Shown here piece by piece: positions 9,264-18,072 of a DNA stretch of 64,000 nucleotides. Each line of letters opens with the position of its first letter. Within the stretch, counting starts at the first letter, position 1. A model generated the notes under the pieces. That model ran no database searches and was not told the DNA's origin. It saw only the letters and a list, made by a program, of their open reading frames with translations. Made by a program: the position numbers and the translations under genes. This DNA comes from an uncultured Prevotellaceae bacterium (GTDB taxonomy: Bacteria > Bacteroidota > Bacteroidia > Bacteroidales > Bacteroidaceae): the NCBI GenBank assembly GCA_900314655.1, contig OMWC01000008.1:62001-126000 (forward strand), given 5' to 3'.

Positions 9264-9295
9264 CAAAAATAGCAATTTTATCGTTAACTTCCAAA
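9264..9295 (-). promoter_or_regulatory. Promoter of the mgtC-like gene
   Basis: On the minus strand TTTG (9292-9295), 20 bases, TATTTTTG (9264-9271). The leader to the ATG is about 57 bases, long enough for regulation, but no recognised riboswitch is seen. Confidence 0.75.
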
Positions 9296-9351
9296 CAAAC
9301 CATGCGGAAAAGTTTTGCTTCCCTTTATTCTTTGGAACAGTTCTACTCATA

Positions 9352-9428
9352 GAAACTAATAGTTTCTTCCATAAAAACTAACAGTTTCTCCCACAAAAAC
9401 TAATAGTTTCCTTCATGGAAACTGAAGC
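9352..9428. repeat. Array of short palindromes with 22-base spacing
   Basis: GAAACTAATAGTTTC at 9352, AAAACTAACAGTTTC at 9374, AAAACTAATAGTTTC at 9396 and a decayed GAAACTGAAG at 9419. The first three are spaced 22 bases apart, about two helical turns. Each unit is centred on an inverted repeat AAACT/AGTTT. It lies in the intergenic region between the divergent mgtC-like gene and the SDR gene, outside either promoter core. Confidence 0.85.
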
Positions 9429-9689
9429 CTTTGATGTGTGGTAAATACTTGCCGAATGCCTGCATGCAGGTAAAGCGTTGCGAAAGCCAGGTCAACAATT
9501 GTGTCACTTTTTCATAAATCATCCTAAAAAACAGCCAGGAAAAGACGCGTTATTCTCCGGAATTGGTTATTTTTGCACTTGATACAAAAATTAGAATAAT
9601 GGCATAGAATTCATAAATAGCAATGGAAGACAACGGAGAATATAATCAAATCGCAAAATAAATCGTAAATAATCAAATCGTAAATAGTC
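9421..9689. other. Intergenic region before the SDR gene
   Basis: No gene seen. It holds a perfect CCTGCATGCAGG palindrome near 9462, a possible -7 box TATTTTTG at 9569-9576 without a good -33 box, and repeated words AATCAAATCG(C/T)AAAT between 9644 and 9686. Confidence 0.5.
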
Positions 9690-10538
9690 ATGATGATATT
9701 CGACAGAAACAACGAGAAACAGGTAGTGGCACTTTTGGGTGCCGGTAGTATGGGAACTGCCATCGTGCGCCGCATCGGTGCAGGCAAGAAGATTCTCTTG
9801 GGCGACGTCAGTGAGAAGGCATTGGAGCGCGTCAGCGAGGACTTCCGCCGCTGTGGCTACGATGTGGAAACACTTGTGGTGAACGCCCTGAAGAAGGACA
9901 GCGTGGAAGCATTCGCCAGAAAAGCCGCCGAACTGGGCCCCGTGATGTACTTCATCGACACAGCCGGTGCATCGCCCAATCAGGCCACCCCTGAACATAT
10001 CGTAGATCTCGACATGGTGGGCACGGGTTATGCCGTGGATGCCTTCGGCGAAGTAATGGCAGCAGGCGGTGCCGGACTTATCATCTCGAGTCAGGCTGCC
10101 TATATGTACCCGATTCCCAACGACGTGGAGATACAGTTGGTTCGCACTCCTACTGAGGAACTGAAGAACGTGCCGTTTATCAAAGACGTAGCCATGCAGA
10201 ACTCAGGCTTCGCCTACATGATTGCCAAGCGACTGAACCACCTGCAGGCCCAGCGTGCCGCAGCTACCACATGGCGTCAGCGTCGTGCCCGTATCAATAC
10301 TATTTCGCCGGGCATCATCGTCACTCCGCTGGCTTACGATGAGTTCAATGCCAACGGCGAGGGCTACCAGCGCATGATTGATGCCTCTGCAGCCCAGCGC
10401 GTAGGTACGAGCGACGAGATTGCCGAGGTTGCCGCCTTCTTGCTTGGCGAGCATACTAAGTTCATTACAGGCACAGACCTGCTTATCGACGGCGGTGTCA
10501 TCGCTGCCATCCGTACGGGCGAGTATCAATTAGGATAA
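9690..10538 (+). CDS. Short-chain dehydrogenase/reductase family oxidoreductase
   Basis: A 282-aa Rossmann-fold protein. The N-terminal LLGAGSMGTAIVRRIG resembles the cofactor-binding glycine motif, and the C-terminal TISPGIIVTPLA and FITGTDLLIDGG are SDR hallmarks. A YxxxK active-site pair is likely within SGFAYMIAKR. The substrate cannot be told from sequence. It lies between mgtC and menB in the direction of menB, separated from menB by a palindrome and its own promoter, so a role in quinone synthesis is possible but not supported by family knowledge. Two ATGs in tandem (9690, 9693) are equally good starts. Confidence 0.85.
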   Translation: MMIFDRNNEKQVVALLGAGSMGTAIVRRIGAGKKILLGDVSEKALERVSEDFRRCGYDVETLVVNALKKDSVEAFARKAAELGPVMYFIDTAGASPNQATPEHIVDLDMVGTGYAVDAFGEVMAAGGAGLIISSQAAYMYPIPNDVEIQLVRTPTEELKNVPFIKDVAMQNSGFAYMIAKRLNHLQAQRAAATTWRQRRARINTISPGIIVTPLAYDEFNANGEGYQRMIDASAAQRVGTSDEIAEVAAFLLGEHTKFITGTDLLIDGGVIAAIRTGEYQLG

Positions 10539-10552
10539 CATGCGCATAAAAT

Positions 10553-10596
10553 ATCCGCGAGACTTGCATTAGTTTCGCGGATAATTTGTATCTTTG
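10553..10596 (+). promoter_or_regulatory. Palindrome plus -7 box upstream of menB
   Basis: ATCCGCGA (10553-10560) and TCGCGGAT (10575-10582) form an 8-base perfect inverted repeat with a 14-base loop, located in the -33 to -14 zone of the -7 box TATCTTTG (10589-10596). It could be an operator for a regulator of the menBCE unit or an end-of-transcript hairpin of the SDR gene; there is no T-tract directly after it. Confidence 0.5.
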
Positions 10597-10621
10597 CCCC
10601 ATTAATCAACCAATATATATT

Positions 10622-11479
10622 ATGGAACAAAGAATATGGAAACCGACGCACGAGTTCAAGGAGATTCTTTTTGAAGAGTATAATCATATCGCAAAGATCA
10701 CGATCAACAGGGCGCGCTACCGCAATGCGTTCACGCCGCTGACGACGCTGGAACTCTCGCAGGCTTTCTCTATTTGCCGCGAAGACAGTAATATCAGGGT
10801 GGTTATCCTGACTGGAGCCATGAGTGAGGTGCCAGAGGGAAAACGCTTGGAGGACGTGAAGCATGCTTTCTGCTCGGGAGGCGATATGCACGTGAAAGGC
10901 CGTGGCGGATATATCGACAAGGAGGGAGTGCCGCGCCTCTCGGTGCTCGACGTGCAGATGCAGATACGCCGACTGCCAAAGCCGGTGATAGCGATGGTGA
11001 ACGGCTATGCCATTGGTGGCGGCCATGTGCTCCACGTGATGTGCGACCTGACGATTGCCTCGGAGAATGCCATCTTCGGACAGACGGGGCCGAAGGTAGG
11101 TTCCTTTGATGCCGGATTCGGCAGCAGTTATCTGGCCCGCATGGTGGGACAGAAGAAGGCGCGTGAGATTTGGTTCCTCTGCAAGCAATATACGGCAGAA
11201 GAGGCTGAGCGCATGGGCATGGTGAACAAAGTGGTGCCCATCTCCGAACTGGAAGACACCTGTGTGGAATGGGCCGAGATTATGATGGAGCGTTCGCCGT
11301 TGGCCCTCCGGATGATCAAGGCCGGACTCAATGCCGAACTCGACGGACAAGCCGGCATACAGGAACTGGCGGGTGATGCTACGATGCTTTACTATACGAT
11401 GGACGAGGCGCAAGAGGGCGGCAAGGCTTTCTTGGAGAAGCGTAAGCCCGATTTCGACAAATATCCTAAGTTTCCATAA
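10622..11479 (+). CDS. menB: 1,4-dihydroxy-2-naphthoyl-CoA synthase
   Basis: Crotonase-family enzyme (285 aa) closing the naphthoquinone ring from O-succinylbenzoyl-CoA. Visible family signatures are [11 protein letters not shown] (oxyanion hole region), [12 protein letters not shown] and the MenB-specific [15 protein letters not shown]. The ATG at 10622 gives [12 protein letters not shown], the standard N-terminus; a longer frame starts upstream but crosses the promoter. Followed after 1 base by menC. Confidence 0.96.
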   Translation: MEQRIWKPTHEFKEILFEEYNHIAKITINRARYRNAFTPLTTLELSQAFSICREDSNIRVVILTGAMSEVPEGKRLEDVKHAFCSGGDMHVKGRGGYIDKEGVPRLSVLDVQMQIRRLPKPVIAMVNGYAIGGGHVLHVMCDLTIASENAIFGQTGPKVGSFDAGFGSSYLARMVGQKKAREIWFLCKQYTAEEAERMGMVNKVVPISELEDTCVEWAEIMMERSPLALRMIKAGLNAELDGQAGIQELAGDATMLYYTMDEAQEGGKAFLEKRKPDFDKYPKFP

Positions 11480-11480
11480 A

Positions 11481-12563
11481 ATGAAAATCGATATCGAGGA
11501 ACGGGTGTTCCACTTCAAGCAGCCCGCAGGTACGTCGAGGGGCGTTTACTTAGAGCGGCGTTCATGGATGCTGACCGTCTCCGATGGGCATGGTCACACG
11601 GGAATCGGGGAGTGTGCTCCTTTGCCCGATTTGTCGTGCGATGCTTCTCCTGAATATGGGAGGACATTGCGGACATTCTGCGATATGGTGGAGCAGACGG
11701 GCACGATTCCGTATGAGATGCTGCGACCTTATCCTTCGATGCTTTTCGGTCTGGAAACAGCATTTTGGGACTTAGAGCGTCAGGCGCTTCCTCCGCGTGA
11801 AGGCTTCTCAATACCCATCAACGGACTGGTGTGGATGGGAACATTCGATGAGATGTATCAGCGCATCAAGGATAAGCTCGATCAGGGATTCCATTGTGTA
11901 AAACTGAAAATCGGTGCCATCGACTGGGCACGCGAGATAGAACTCATACGTTTTATCCGCAGTCGTTTCTCGAAGGAGCAGATAGAGTTGCGCGTGGATG
12001 CCAATGGTGGCTTCTCGCCTGAGGATGCCATGCATAAACTTGAACAGTTAGCCCAGTATGATATCCATTCCATCGAACAGCCCATCCGCCAACACCAATG
12101 GGCTGAGATGGCTCGATTGTGCCGTGAGACTCCGCTGCCCATTGCTTTGGATGAGGAACTGATTGGTGTGAATATGCCCCAGATGAAGGCGGCCCTGCTG
12201 GACACCATCCGTCCGCAGTACATCATTCTGAAACCGTCGCTCCATGGTGGAATGCGAGGTTGCCGTGAATGGATTGAGATGGCCAACGATCGCGGCATTG
12301 GGTCTTGGATTACTTCCGCCTTAGAGAGCAATGTTGGGCTGAATGCCATTGCTCATTTCTGTTACGATGTTTATGGTCCCGACATCACGATGCCGCAAGG
12401 CTTGGGCACAGGTATGCTCTTTACAGATAATATTCCTATGCCGTTGGAAATACGGGGAGAGAGACTATGGGTGAGACCCCCCTCCAACTCCCCCGAGGGG
12501 GAGAGGACAACTTCAAGTCAAGCCCTTCCCCCTCGGGGGAAGTCGGAAGGGGGGTCGATATGA
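11481..12563 (+). CDS. menC: o-Succinylbenzoate synthase, with a palindrome-derived C-terminal tail
   Basis: Enolase-superfamily enzyme (360 aa) dehydrating SHCHC to o-succinylbenzoate. The KxK motif (CVKLKIG), metal ligands in VDANGGFS, SIEQP and LDEEL, and the catalytic lysine in IILKPSLHGG are all present. The natural fold appears to end around LEIRGERLWV; the last ~30 residues, beginning RPPSNSPEGE, are encoded by a GC-rich palindromic element (12475-12556). The stop TGA still overlaps the menE ATG (ATGA), so coupling was kept or rebuilt after insertion. Function is expected to be unaffected. Confidence 0.93.
   Translation: MKIDIEERVFHFKQPAGTSRGVYLERRSWMLTVSDGHGHTGIGECAPLPDLSCDASPEYGRTLRTFCDMVEQTGTIPYEMLRPYPSMLFGLETAFWDLERQALPPREGFSIPINGLVWMGTFDEMYQRIKDKLDQGFHCVKLKIGAIDWAREIELIRFIRSRFSKEQIELRVDANGGFSPEDAMHKLEQLAQYDIHSIEQPIRQHQWAEMARLCRETPLPIALDEELIGVNMPQMKAALLDTIRPQYIILKPSLHGGMRGCREWIEMANDRGIGSWITSALESNVGLNAIAHFCYDVYGPDITMPQGLGTGMLFTDNIPMPLEIRGERLWVRPPSNSPEGERTTSSQALPPRGKSEGGSI
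12475..12556. repeat. GC-rich palindromic element at the menC/menE junction
   Basis: 82-base imperfect palindrome starting GACCCCCCTCC and ending GGAGGGGGGTC in reverse-complement sense, with inner hairpins CCCCCGAGGGGG and CCCCCTCGGGGG. It is translated as the C-terminus of MenC. A near copy lies inside menE. Confidence 0.9.
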
Positions 12564-13633
12564 CTTTAGAGGAATTTCTTAACGAATGGAACAATGACTC
12601 CGAACGGGTGCTGGTGCATACGAGTGGTTCTACGGGGGAGCCTAAACCCTTGTGGGTGGAGAAACGCCGTATGGAGGCTTCGGCAAGGATTACCTGTGAC
12701 TTCTTGGGACTCAGGGAAGGGGATACAGCCTTGCTCTGTATGTCGTTGGACTATATTGCAGGTAAGATGATGGTGGTCCGTTCTCTGGTTAGAAATCTGG
12801 AGTTGATTGTGGTGGAACCGTCGGGGCATCCGTTAGGAAACGCGACCCCCCTCCAACTCCCCCGAGGGGGAGAGTTCTGCTCAAGGTCTTTCCCTCCCCC
12901 TCGGGGGAGTTGGAGGGGGGTCGGTGGGCTCGGATGGCTCGCCTTTGCCGCCATGGTTCCCATGCAGGTTTACAACTCTTTGCAAGTTCCGCAGGAACGT
13001 GAACGTTTGAAGCAAATCAAACATCTCATCATTGGTGGTGGGGCCATTGATGAGGCTATGGCTTCGGAACTGAAGGACTTTCCAAACTATGTTTGGAGTA
13101 CCTATGGGATGACCGAAACCCTCTCGCACATCGCCCTGAGACGCTTGAACGGCCCAGAGGCCAGCGAATGGTATAAGCCATTCCCCAGCGTGAAGATCTC
13201 ACAGAATGAAGAAGGCTGCCTGGTTATTGATGCACCGCTGGTTTGCGCCGAGCGGTTGGTGACCAACGATATTGTGGAAATCAGCGAAGCGGGATTCCGT
13301 ATCATCGGACGCAAGGACAACGTGATTTGTTCTGGAGGCATCAAGATTCAGGCTGAGGAAGTGGAGCGCATCCTGAAACCCTATATTCGCGAGCCTTTCC
13401 TGATTACCAAGCGCAAGGATGAAAAGTTCGGCGAAGCCGTAGTGCTTCTCACGGAATCGAATGACATGGAGGAAGTAAAGATGGCCTGCTGCCAGCATCT
13501 TCCCAAATACTGGCAGCCGCGGGATTATGTCTTTGTTGAAAAAATACCTATGACTGAAACCGGAAAGCCCGCCCGAAAGAAAGCGGAAGAGTTGCTTAAT
13601 GGAGAATTGAGAATGGATAATGGAGAATTATGA
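12560..13633 (+). CDS. menE: o-Succinylbenzoate-CoA ligase (AMP-binding), with an in-frame palindrome insertion
   Basis: Adenylating enzyme (357 aa) activating o-succinylbenzoate with CoA. ATP-binding VHTSGSTGEPKPL, the WSTYGMTETLSH motif, GRKDNVICSGGIKIQAEEVE and the C-terminal lysine region (TETGKPARKK) are clear. Between LGN and WLAFAAMVPMQ the protein contains about 27 residues (ATPLQLPRGGE to WRGVGG) that are wholly encoded by a palindromic element at 12844-12922, in frame with no stop. The site is a surface-loop-like position between the N-terminal core motifs. The 3' end (NGELRMDNGEL) is made of repeated AATGGAGAAT words. Start ATG 12560 overlaps menC; a frame opening at 12467 lies within the first element and is not a likely start. 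Confidence 0.92.
   Translation: MTLEEFLNEWNNDSERVLVHTSGSTGEPKPLWVEKRRMEASARITCDFLGLREGDTALLCMSLDYIAGKMMVVRSLVRNLELIVVEPSGHPLGNATPLQLPRGGEFCSRSFPPPRGSWRGVGGLGWLAFAAMVPMQVYNSLQVPQERERLKQIKHLIIGGGAIDEAMASELKDFPNYVWSTYGMTETLSHIALRRLNGPEASEWYKPFPSVKISQNEEGCLVIDAPLVCAERLVTNDIVEISEAGFRIIGRKDNVICSGGIKIQAEEVERILKPYIREPFLITKRKDEKFGEAVVLLTESNDMEEVKMACCQHLPKYWQPRDYVFVEKIPMTETGKPARKKAEELLNGELRMDNGEL
12844..12922. repeat. GC-rich palindromic element inserted in frame in menE
   Basis: 79-base element starting GACCCCCCTCCAACTCCCCC and ending with its near-complement. The same architecture as the element at 12475-12556: two inner GC hairpins joined by a short AT-richer centre. Confidence 0.92.
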
Positions 13634-13716
13634 TTACTGCTGGAGGCTGATTCTTGCGCAAACTCCAGGCTTGCCAGGTTATCATAACTCTACATTCTCC
13701 ACTCTCCACTAAAAAA

Positions 13717-14757
13717 TCATCCTTCCCGATAGAAATCGAGCGCTTCCTTGATATCTTCTTCCGTGGCAGTCTGGTTGATGCGGATGTCACCGATGTTGCC
13801 CAGCAACGTGAAGTTGATTTGTCCCGAAGTGTTCTTCTTGTCGTGTGTCATGAGTTCCAAGAGTTCGGGATAATCGTCGCAGGTGATAAGCATCTGGCCA
13901 TATTGTTCGCGGATGAAGTTCACCGTCTGGCGCAATTTGTCTTGCGGAAAACCACATTTCACGGCACTCAGATAGAGTTCGGCAATCATACCGTAGGCAA
14001 CGGCATAACCGTGGAGAATCGGTTTCCCCTTCTTCATGGCAAAGCTCTCGAAAGCATGGCCCACGGTATGTCCCACATTTAGAGCCTTACGGATGCCGTG
14101 CTCCTTCGGGTCTTCTTCAACGATGCGTTCTTTCACCTTGACGGAATCGGCCAGCAGTTGGTTTAGGGTGGAGATATCATCCATAAACCCAATTAATTCC
14201 GCCCACATCTTTTCGTCAGAAATCAGACCATGTTTCAGCATTTCGGCATAGCCCGAAAGAATGTTCTCGCGGTCGAGCGTCTGCAAGAAGTGGGTGTCGA
14301 GGATGACGTATTTGGAATCGTTGAAGACACCAATCTCGTTTTTCAGTCCGCCGTAGTTGATGCCGGTCTTGCCGCCTACCGAAGCATCCACCATGGCAAG
14401 CAGCGTGGTGGGTATGTTGATGAAGTCGATACCTCTTTTAAATGTAGAGGCTGCAAAGCCGCCGAGATCGGTAACCATGCCACCGCCGAGATTAATCATA
14501 CATGAATGACGGGTAGCCCCCATGCGTTGAAGTTCGCTCCATACATGACAGACGGATTCAAGCGTCTTGTTCGTGTCGTCGGCTTTGATGGTTATCAGCT
14601 GGGCATTGCGCAGGCAAAGGAAGTCCTTGATAAGCGGCCAGCAATTCTTTTCCGTGTTCTCATCGGTAAGCACAAACAGTCTGTCGTGCTCACATTCTGA
14701 GATTGCCGTTGCCAGTTCCTGATGTAAGTTTCTTGAAATAATAATTCTCTGCTCCAT
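13717..14757 (-). CDS. aroB: 3-Dehydroquinate synthase
   Basis: NAD-dependent enzyme (346 aa) forming dehydroquinate from DAHP, second step of the shikimate pathway, which feeds chorismate to the adjacent men genes. Seen: NLGGGMVTDLGGFAAS and TTLLAMVDASVGGKTGIN, and the zinc-binding histidines in GHTVGHAFE and HGYAVAYGM. Start ATG 14757 (MEQRIIISRN) is close to a perfect promoter. Convergent to menE with 83 bases between. Confidence 0.96.
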   Translation of the reverse strand: MEQRIIISRNLHQELATAISECEHDRLFVLTDENTEKNCWPLIKDFLCLRNAQLITIKADDTNKTLESVCHVWSELQRMGATRHSCMINLGGGMVTDLGGFAASTFKRGIDFINIPTTLLAMVDASVGGKTGINYGGLKNEIGVFNDSKYVILDTHFLQTLDRENILSGYAEMLKHGLISDEKMWAELIGFMDDISTLNQLLADSVKVKERIVEEDPKEHGIRKALNVGHTVGHAFESFAMKKGKPILHGYAVAYGMIAELYLSAVKCGFPQDKLRQTVNFIREQYGQMLITCDDYPELLELMTHDKKNTSGQINFTLLGNIGDIRINQTATEEDIKEALDFYREG

Positions 14758-14782
14758 AACCTCTAAACGTAAAATCCGGTTG

Positions 14783-14814
14783 CAAAGATACGATTAAGCG
14801 AGAACAAATGCAAA
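14783..14814 (-). promoter_or_regulatory. Promoter of aroB
   Basis: On the minus strand TTTG (14811-14814), 20 bases, TATCTTTG (14783-14790), 26 bases before the aroB ATG. It is the right-hand part of a dispersed repeat unit spanning 14783-14855. Confidence 0.82.
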
Positions 14815-14855
14815 TAAAACTCGTTTTATTTTGCTTTGTCGAGCGAAAGTATCTT
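14783..14855 (-). repeat. Dispersed promoter-bearing repeat, aroB copy
   Basis: Read on the minus strand it starts AAGATACTTTCGCTCG and ends CTTAATCGTATCTTTG, matching base for base over most of its length the 76-base units at 38786-38933 (start AAGGTACTTCCGTTCG, end CTTAATCGTACCTTTG). Its ends are complementary, AAGATAC against GTATCTT. Confidence 0.8.
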
Positions 14856-15012
14856 ATTTAAAGTTACGCTAATTTATCGAAATGTGAAATAAAAAGGTGT
14901 TTTTTTTACTTTTTTACGTCTTTGGATTAAACTAATCTTTAATTGTAACGTCAATAGAATGTACTTCACACAATTATTAGAGGTAAAAAGTTTAAATTAT
15001 ATACATAATCAG

Positions 15013-18000
15013 ATGAGAAAAATCTTTTTGTTGATGGTGGCAGCCTTGTTGGCAACCGTATCGGCACAAGCCCAAGAACGGAGTATTTCAGGCTCATTGA
15101 CCGATCGCGACACCAAAGAACCAGTGATGCAGGCCACAGTACAACTCCTGAAGACAGACAGTACGTTTATAACCGGCTCGTTAAGCAACGAAGAAGGAAA
15201 GTTCAGTCTTACTGCTCCTGAGAATGGCAAGTATCTGGTGAAGATCTCGGGTGTAGGCTACAAACCCATTGTGAAGAATGTCAATATCCAAGATGATAAG
15301 AACGTGGATTTGGGTTCACTGACGTTCGGTTCAGATGCAATCATGCTGAAAGGCATAACAGCCACGGCCCAGGCCGCGAAGGTGACGGTGAAGAAAGATA
15401 CCTTCATCTATAATGCAGCCGCCTACCGTACCCCGGAGGGTAGTGTTGCCGAGGAACTGGTGAAGAAGTTGCCAGGTGCCCAAGTGGATGACGACGGAAA
15501 GATCACCATCAATGGTAAGACGGTTAAAAAGATTCTCGTTGACGGTAAGGAATTCATGACGGGTGACACACAGACAGCCATGAAGAACCTGCCGACATAC
15601 ATCATCAATAATATTCGTGCCTACGATCAGCAGAGCGACCTTGCCCGCGTGACGGGTATCGACGACGGTAACGAGGAAACTGTCCTGGACTTTGGCATCA
15701 AGCCGGGCATGAACAGGGGCTTCTTCGCAAATGCCGACCTTGGTGCGGGTACGAAGGGCCGCTATTCGAGCCGCCTGATGGGTTCTTACCAGAATAGCAC
15801 TTCTCGCATCACGGGCATGTTCAATGCCAATAACACGAACGACATGGGATTCCCAGGTGGTGGCGGTGGCGGTCGCTTCGGCGGTCGCAACGGTCTTAAT
15901 GCGAGCAAGATGACAGGTCTGAACTTCAACTACGACAACAGCAAGAACCTAGAGTTGGATGCCAGCCTGCGCTGGAATCACAGAGACGGTGACACATGGT
16001 CGCGCTCGGCAACTGAAAACTTCGGTTCCAACCAGTTCTCCAACAGCCTCAGCAAGAGCCTTAGCCGTTCTAATAACTGGAATGCCCAGTTGCGCTTGGA
16101 ATGGCGCCCTGACTCGATGACGAATGTCATGTTCCGCCCGAGCCTTCGCGTCACTAGCAGTGATAGCCGCAGAAGCCCCATCGACAACGTGTCGGCCACC
16201 TTCGATGCGGATCCGTACCTCTACGTTGCCGACCCGCTGGCCTCAGCTTCCATCGAAGAGCTTGTTGCCGACGAAATCGTGGTGAATACGAACCGTAGCG
16301 GTTCGCTGAGTAACAGCAGCAATACATCAGCTAATGCCATGTTGCAGATCAACCGCCGCTTGAGCAAAAACGGTCGTAACGTAACCTTACGCGGTGACTT
16401 CGGTTATGGAGATCAGGAAAGCAAGAGCCTGTCATTGTCGGAGGTGAACTACTATAAAACGCAGCTGGCCAGTGGTAACGCCACACAATATACCAACCGG
16501 TATAACCTGACGCCGACAAAGAACTGGAACTATAGCATCCAGACAACCTACAGCGAGCCGATAGCTAAGCGCACGTACCTGCAGTTCAGCTATCAGTTCA
16601 GGTATAGCTATAATAAGAGTGACCGCTCTACCTATACGTACAGCCCTCTGGGCGATATCTTCAGCGGAATCGAACCGGTATATGGTGGTTTTGACGACTA
16701 TCTGTCACTGATATCGAATCCTGTTGGCACTGACTCTCCTTACTATGATGAGAACCAGAGCCGTTTCTCCGAGTATAAGAACTATATTCACCAGTTTGAC
16801 GTGATGTTCCGTAAAATCAGCGACACCTATCAGTTCAATGCCGGTTTGATGTTCCAGCCGCAAAAGTCGCATTTCATCCAGAATTACAGAGGCGTGCATG
16901 CCGACACCACACGTACGGTGTTCAATGTAACCCCGACCATCGACTTCCGTTATCGCCCGAACTACACCACAGAACTGCGTGTCAACTACCGCGGTACCAC
17001 CCAGCAGCCGCAGATGAGTGACCTGCTTGATATCACAGACGACAGCAACCCGCTGAACATCACAAAGGGTAACCCGGGTCTGAAACCTTCGTTTACCAAC
17101 AACCTCCGCGTGAACTTCAATACATACATGCAGGATCACATGCGTTCCATCATGTTGTTCGGCAACTATAGCAACACGCGGAACTCCATCTCTAACATGG
17201 TCCAATATGTCAAAGATACCGGTGGTAAAATTACCAAGCCGGAAAATATCAATGGTAACTGGAACGCCAGTTTGGGCTTTATGTTCAACACGGCTATCGA
17301 CAGCGCAGGCGTATGGAACGTGAACACATTCACGATGTTCAATCATAGCAACAATGTAGGCTATATGTTCGATAACGACATAAATGAATCTATCAAGAAC
17401 ACCACTAAGAACACGATGATTATGGAGCGCCTGCAGGGTAGTTTCCGTAAGGACTGGTTCGAGATTGCACTCGATGGATCCGTGAACTACACACGTGCCC
17501 GCAATGAATTCCAGGAACAGAGCAACCTTGACACTTGGCAGTTCTCATACGGTGGCAGCATCAACATCTTCGCACCGTGGGGCACCAGCCTGTCAACCGA
17601 TCTCCACAACCAGAGCCGTCGCGGTTATAGCGACCAGGCAATGAACACTAACGAACTGGTATGGAATGCCCAGATCTCACAGAGCTTCCTCAAAGGCAAT
17701 GCACTCACCGTTTCCTTACAGTTCTATGACATGCTCCACCAGATGAGCTCATACAGCCGTTCGATTACTGCCATGCAGCGTACCGACACCGAGTATAACA
17801 GCATCAACAGCTATGCCATGCTGCACGTCATCTACCGTTTCAATGCCTTCGGTGGCCGTCAGGCTCGTCAGATGATGCGCGGTATGGGTATGCCCGGTAT
17901 GATGCCTGGTATGGGTGGCATGCGTGGTGGTCGTGGCGGTAACCGCGGTGGTTTCGGCGGTGGCCGTGGTGGCTTCGGCGGTGGCTTTGGTGGCGGCGGT

Positions 18001-18015
18001 GGTCGTCGTTTCTGA
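15013..18015 (+). CDS. Large outer-membrane beta-barrel protein (TonB-receptor-like)
   Basis: A 1000-aa secreted protein. Signal peptide MRKIFLLMVAALLATVSAQA, then a carboxypeptidase-regulatory-like domain (about residues 27-105, ISGSLTDRDTKEPVMQATV), a plug-like segment (KDTFIYNAAAYRTPEGSVAE) and a long beta-barrel with many aromatic strands. This is the Bacteroidota 'outer membrane beta-barrel family' related to TonB-dependent receptors; cargo unknown and no SusD-like partner is nearby. An internal GGGGGGRFGGRNG loop and a C-terminal tail of about 50 residues rich in Gly, Met and Arg (ending GGGGGRRF) are unusual. It ends in Phe, as outer-membrane proteins often do. Start 15013 chosen for the signal peptide. 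Confidence 0.85.
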   Translation: MRKIFLLMVAALLATVSAQAQERSISGSLTDRDTKEPVMQATVQLLKTDSTFITGSLSNEEGKFSLTAPENGKYLVKISGVGYKPIVKNVNIQDDKNVDLGSLTFGSDAIMLKGITATAQAAKVTVKKDTFIYNAAAYRTPEGSVAEELVKKLPGAQVDDDGKITINGKTVKKILVDGKEFMTGDTQTAMKNLPTYIINNIRAYDQQSDLARVTGIDDGNEETVLDFGIKPGMNRGFFANADLGAGTKGRYSSRLMGSYQNSTSRITGMFNANNTNDMGFPGGGGGGRFGGRNGLNASKMTGLNFNYDNSKNLELDASLRWNHRDGDTWSRSATENFGSNQFSNSLSKSLSRSNNWNAQLRLEWRPDSMTNVMFRPSLRVTSSDSRRSPIDNVSATFDADPYLYVADPLASASIEELVADEIVVNTNRSGSLSNSSNTSANAMLQINRRLSKNGRNVTLRGDFGYGDQESKSLSLSEVNYYKTQLASGNATQYTNRYNLTPTKNWNYSIQTTYSEPIAKRTYLQFSYQFRYSYNKSDRSTYTYSPLGDIFSGIEPVYGGFDDYLSLISNPVGTDSPYYDENQSRFSEYKNYIHQFDVMFRKISDTYQFNAGLMFQPQKSHFIQNYRGVHADTTRTVFNVTPTIDFRYRPNYTTELRVNYRGTTQQPQMSDLLDITDDSNPLNITKGNPGLKPSFTNNLRVNFNTYMQDHMRSIMLFGNYSNTRNSISNMVQYVKDTGGKITKPENINGNWNASLGFMFNTAIDSAGVWNVNTFTMFNHSNNVGYMFDNDINESIKNTTKNTMIMERLQGSFRKDWFEIALDGSVNYTRARNEFQEQSNLDTWQFSYGGSINIFAPWGTSLSTDLHNQSRRGYSDQAMNTNELVWNAQISQSFLKGNALTVSLQFYDMLHQMSSYSRSITAMQRTDTEYNSINSYAMLHVIYRFNAFGGRQARQMMRGMGMPGMMPGMGGMRGGRGGNRGGFGGGRGGFGGGFGGGGGRRF

Positions 18016-18033
18016 TAATAGAGTATTAAACGA

Positions 18034-18067
18034 AGAGAAGTGGTAAACGAGTGTTTACCACTTCTCT
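18034..18067. terminator. Intrinsic terminator between the barrel protein and purN
   Basis: AGAGAAGTGGTAAAC, two-base-centred loop, GTTTACCACTTCTCT followed by TTTT; the same stem serves purN transcripts from the other side. Strong stem of about 15 pairs located between two convergent stops. Confidence 0.9.
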
Positions 18068-18072
18068 TTTAT

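Noticed and set aside
12467..12559. Upstream start for menE at 12467
   Set aside because: The added 31 residues are only the translated palindromic element, and ATG 12560 overlaps the menC stop as expected.
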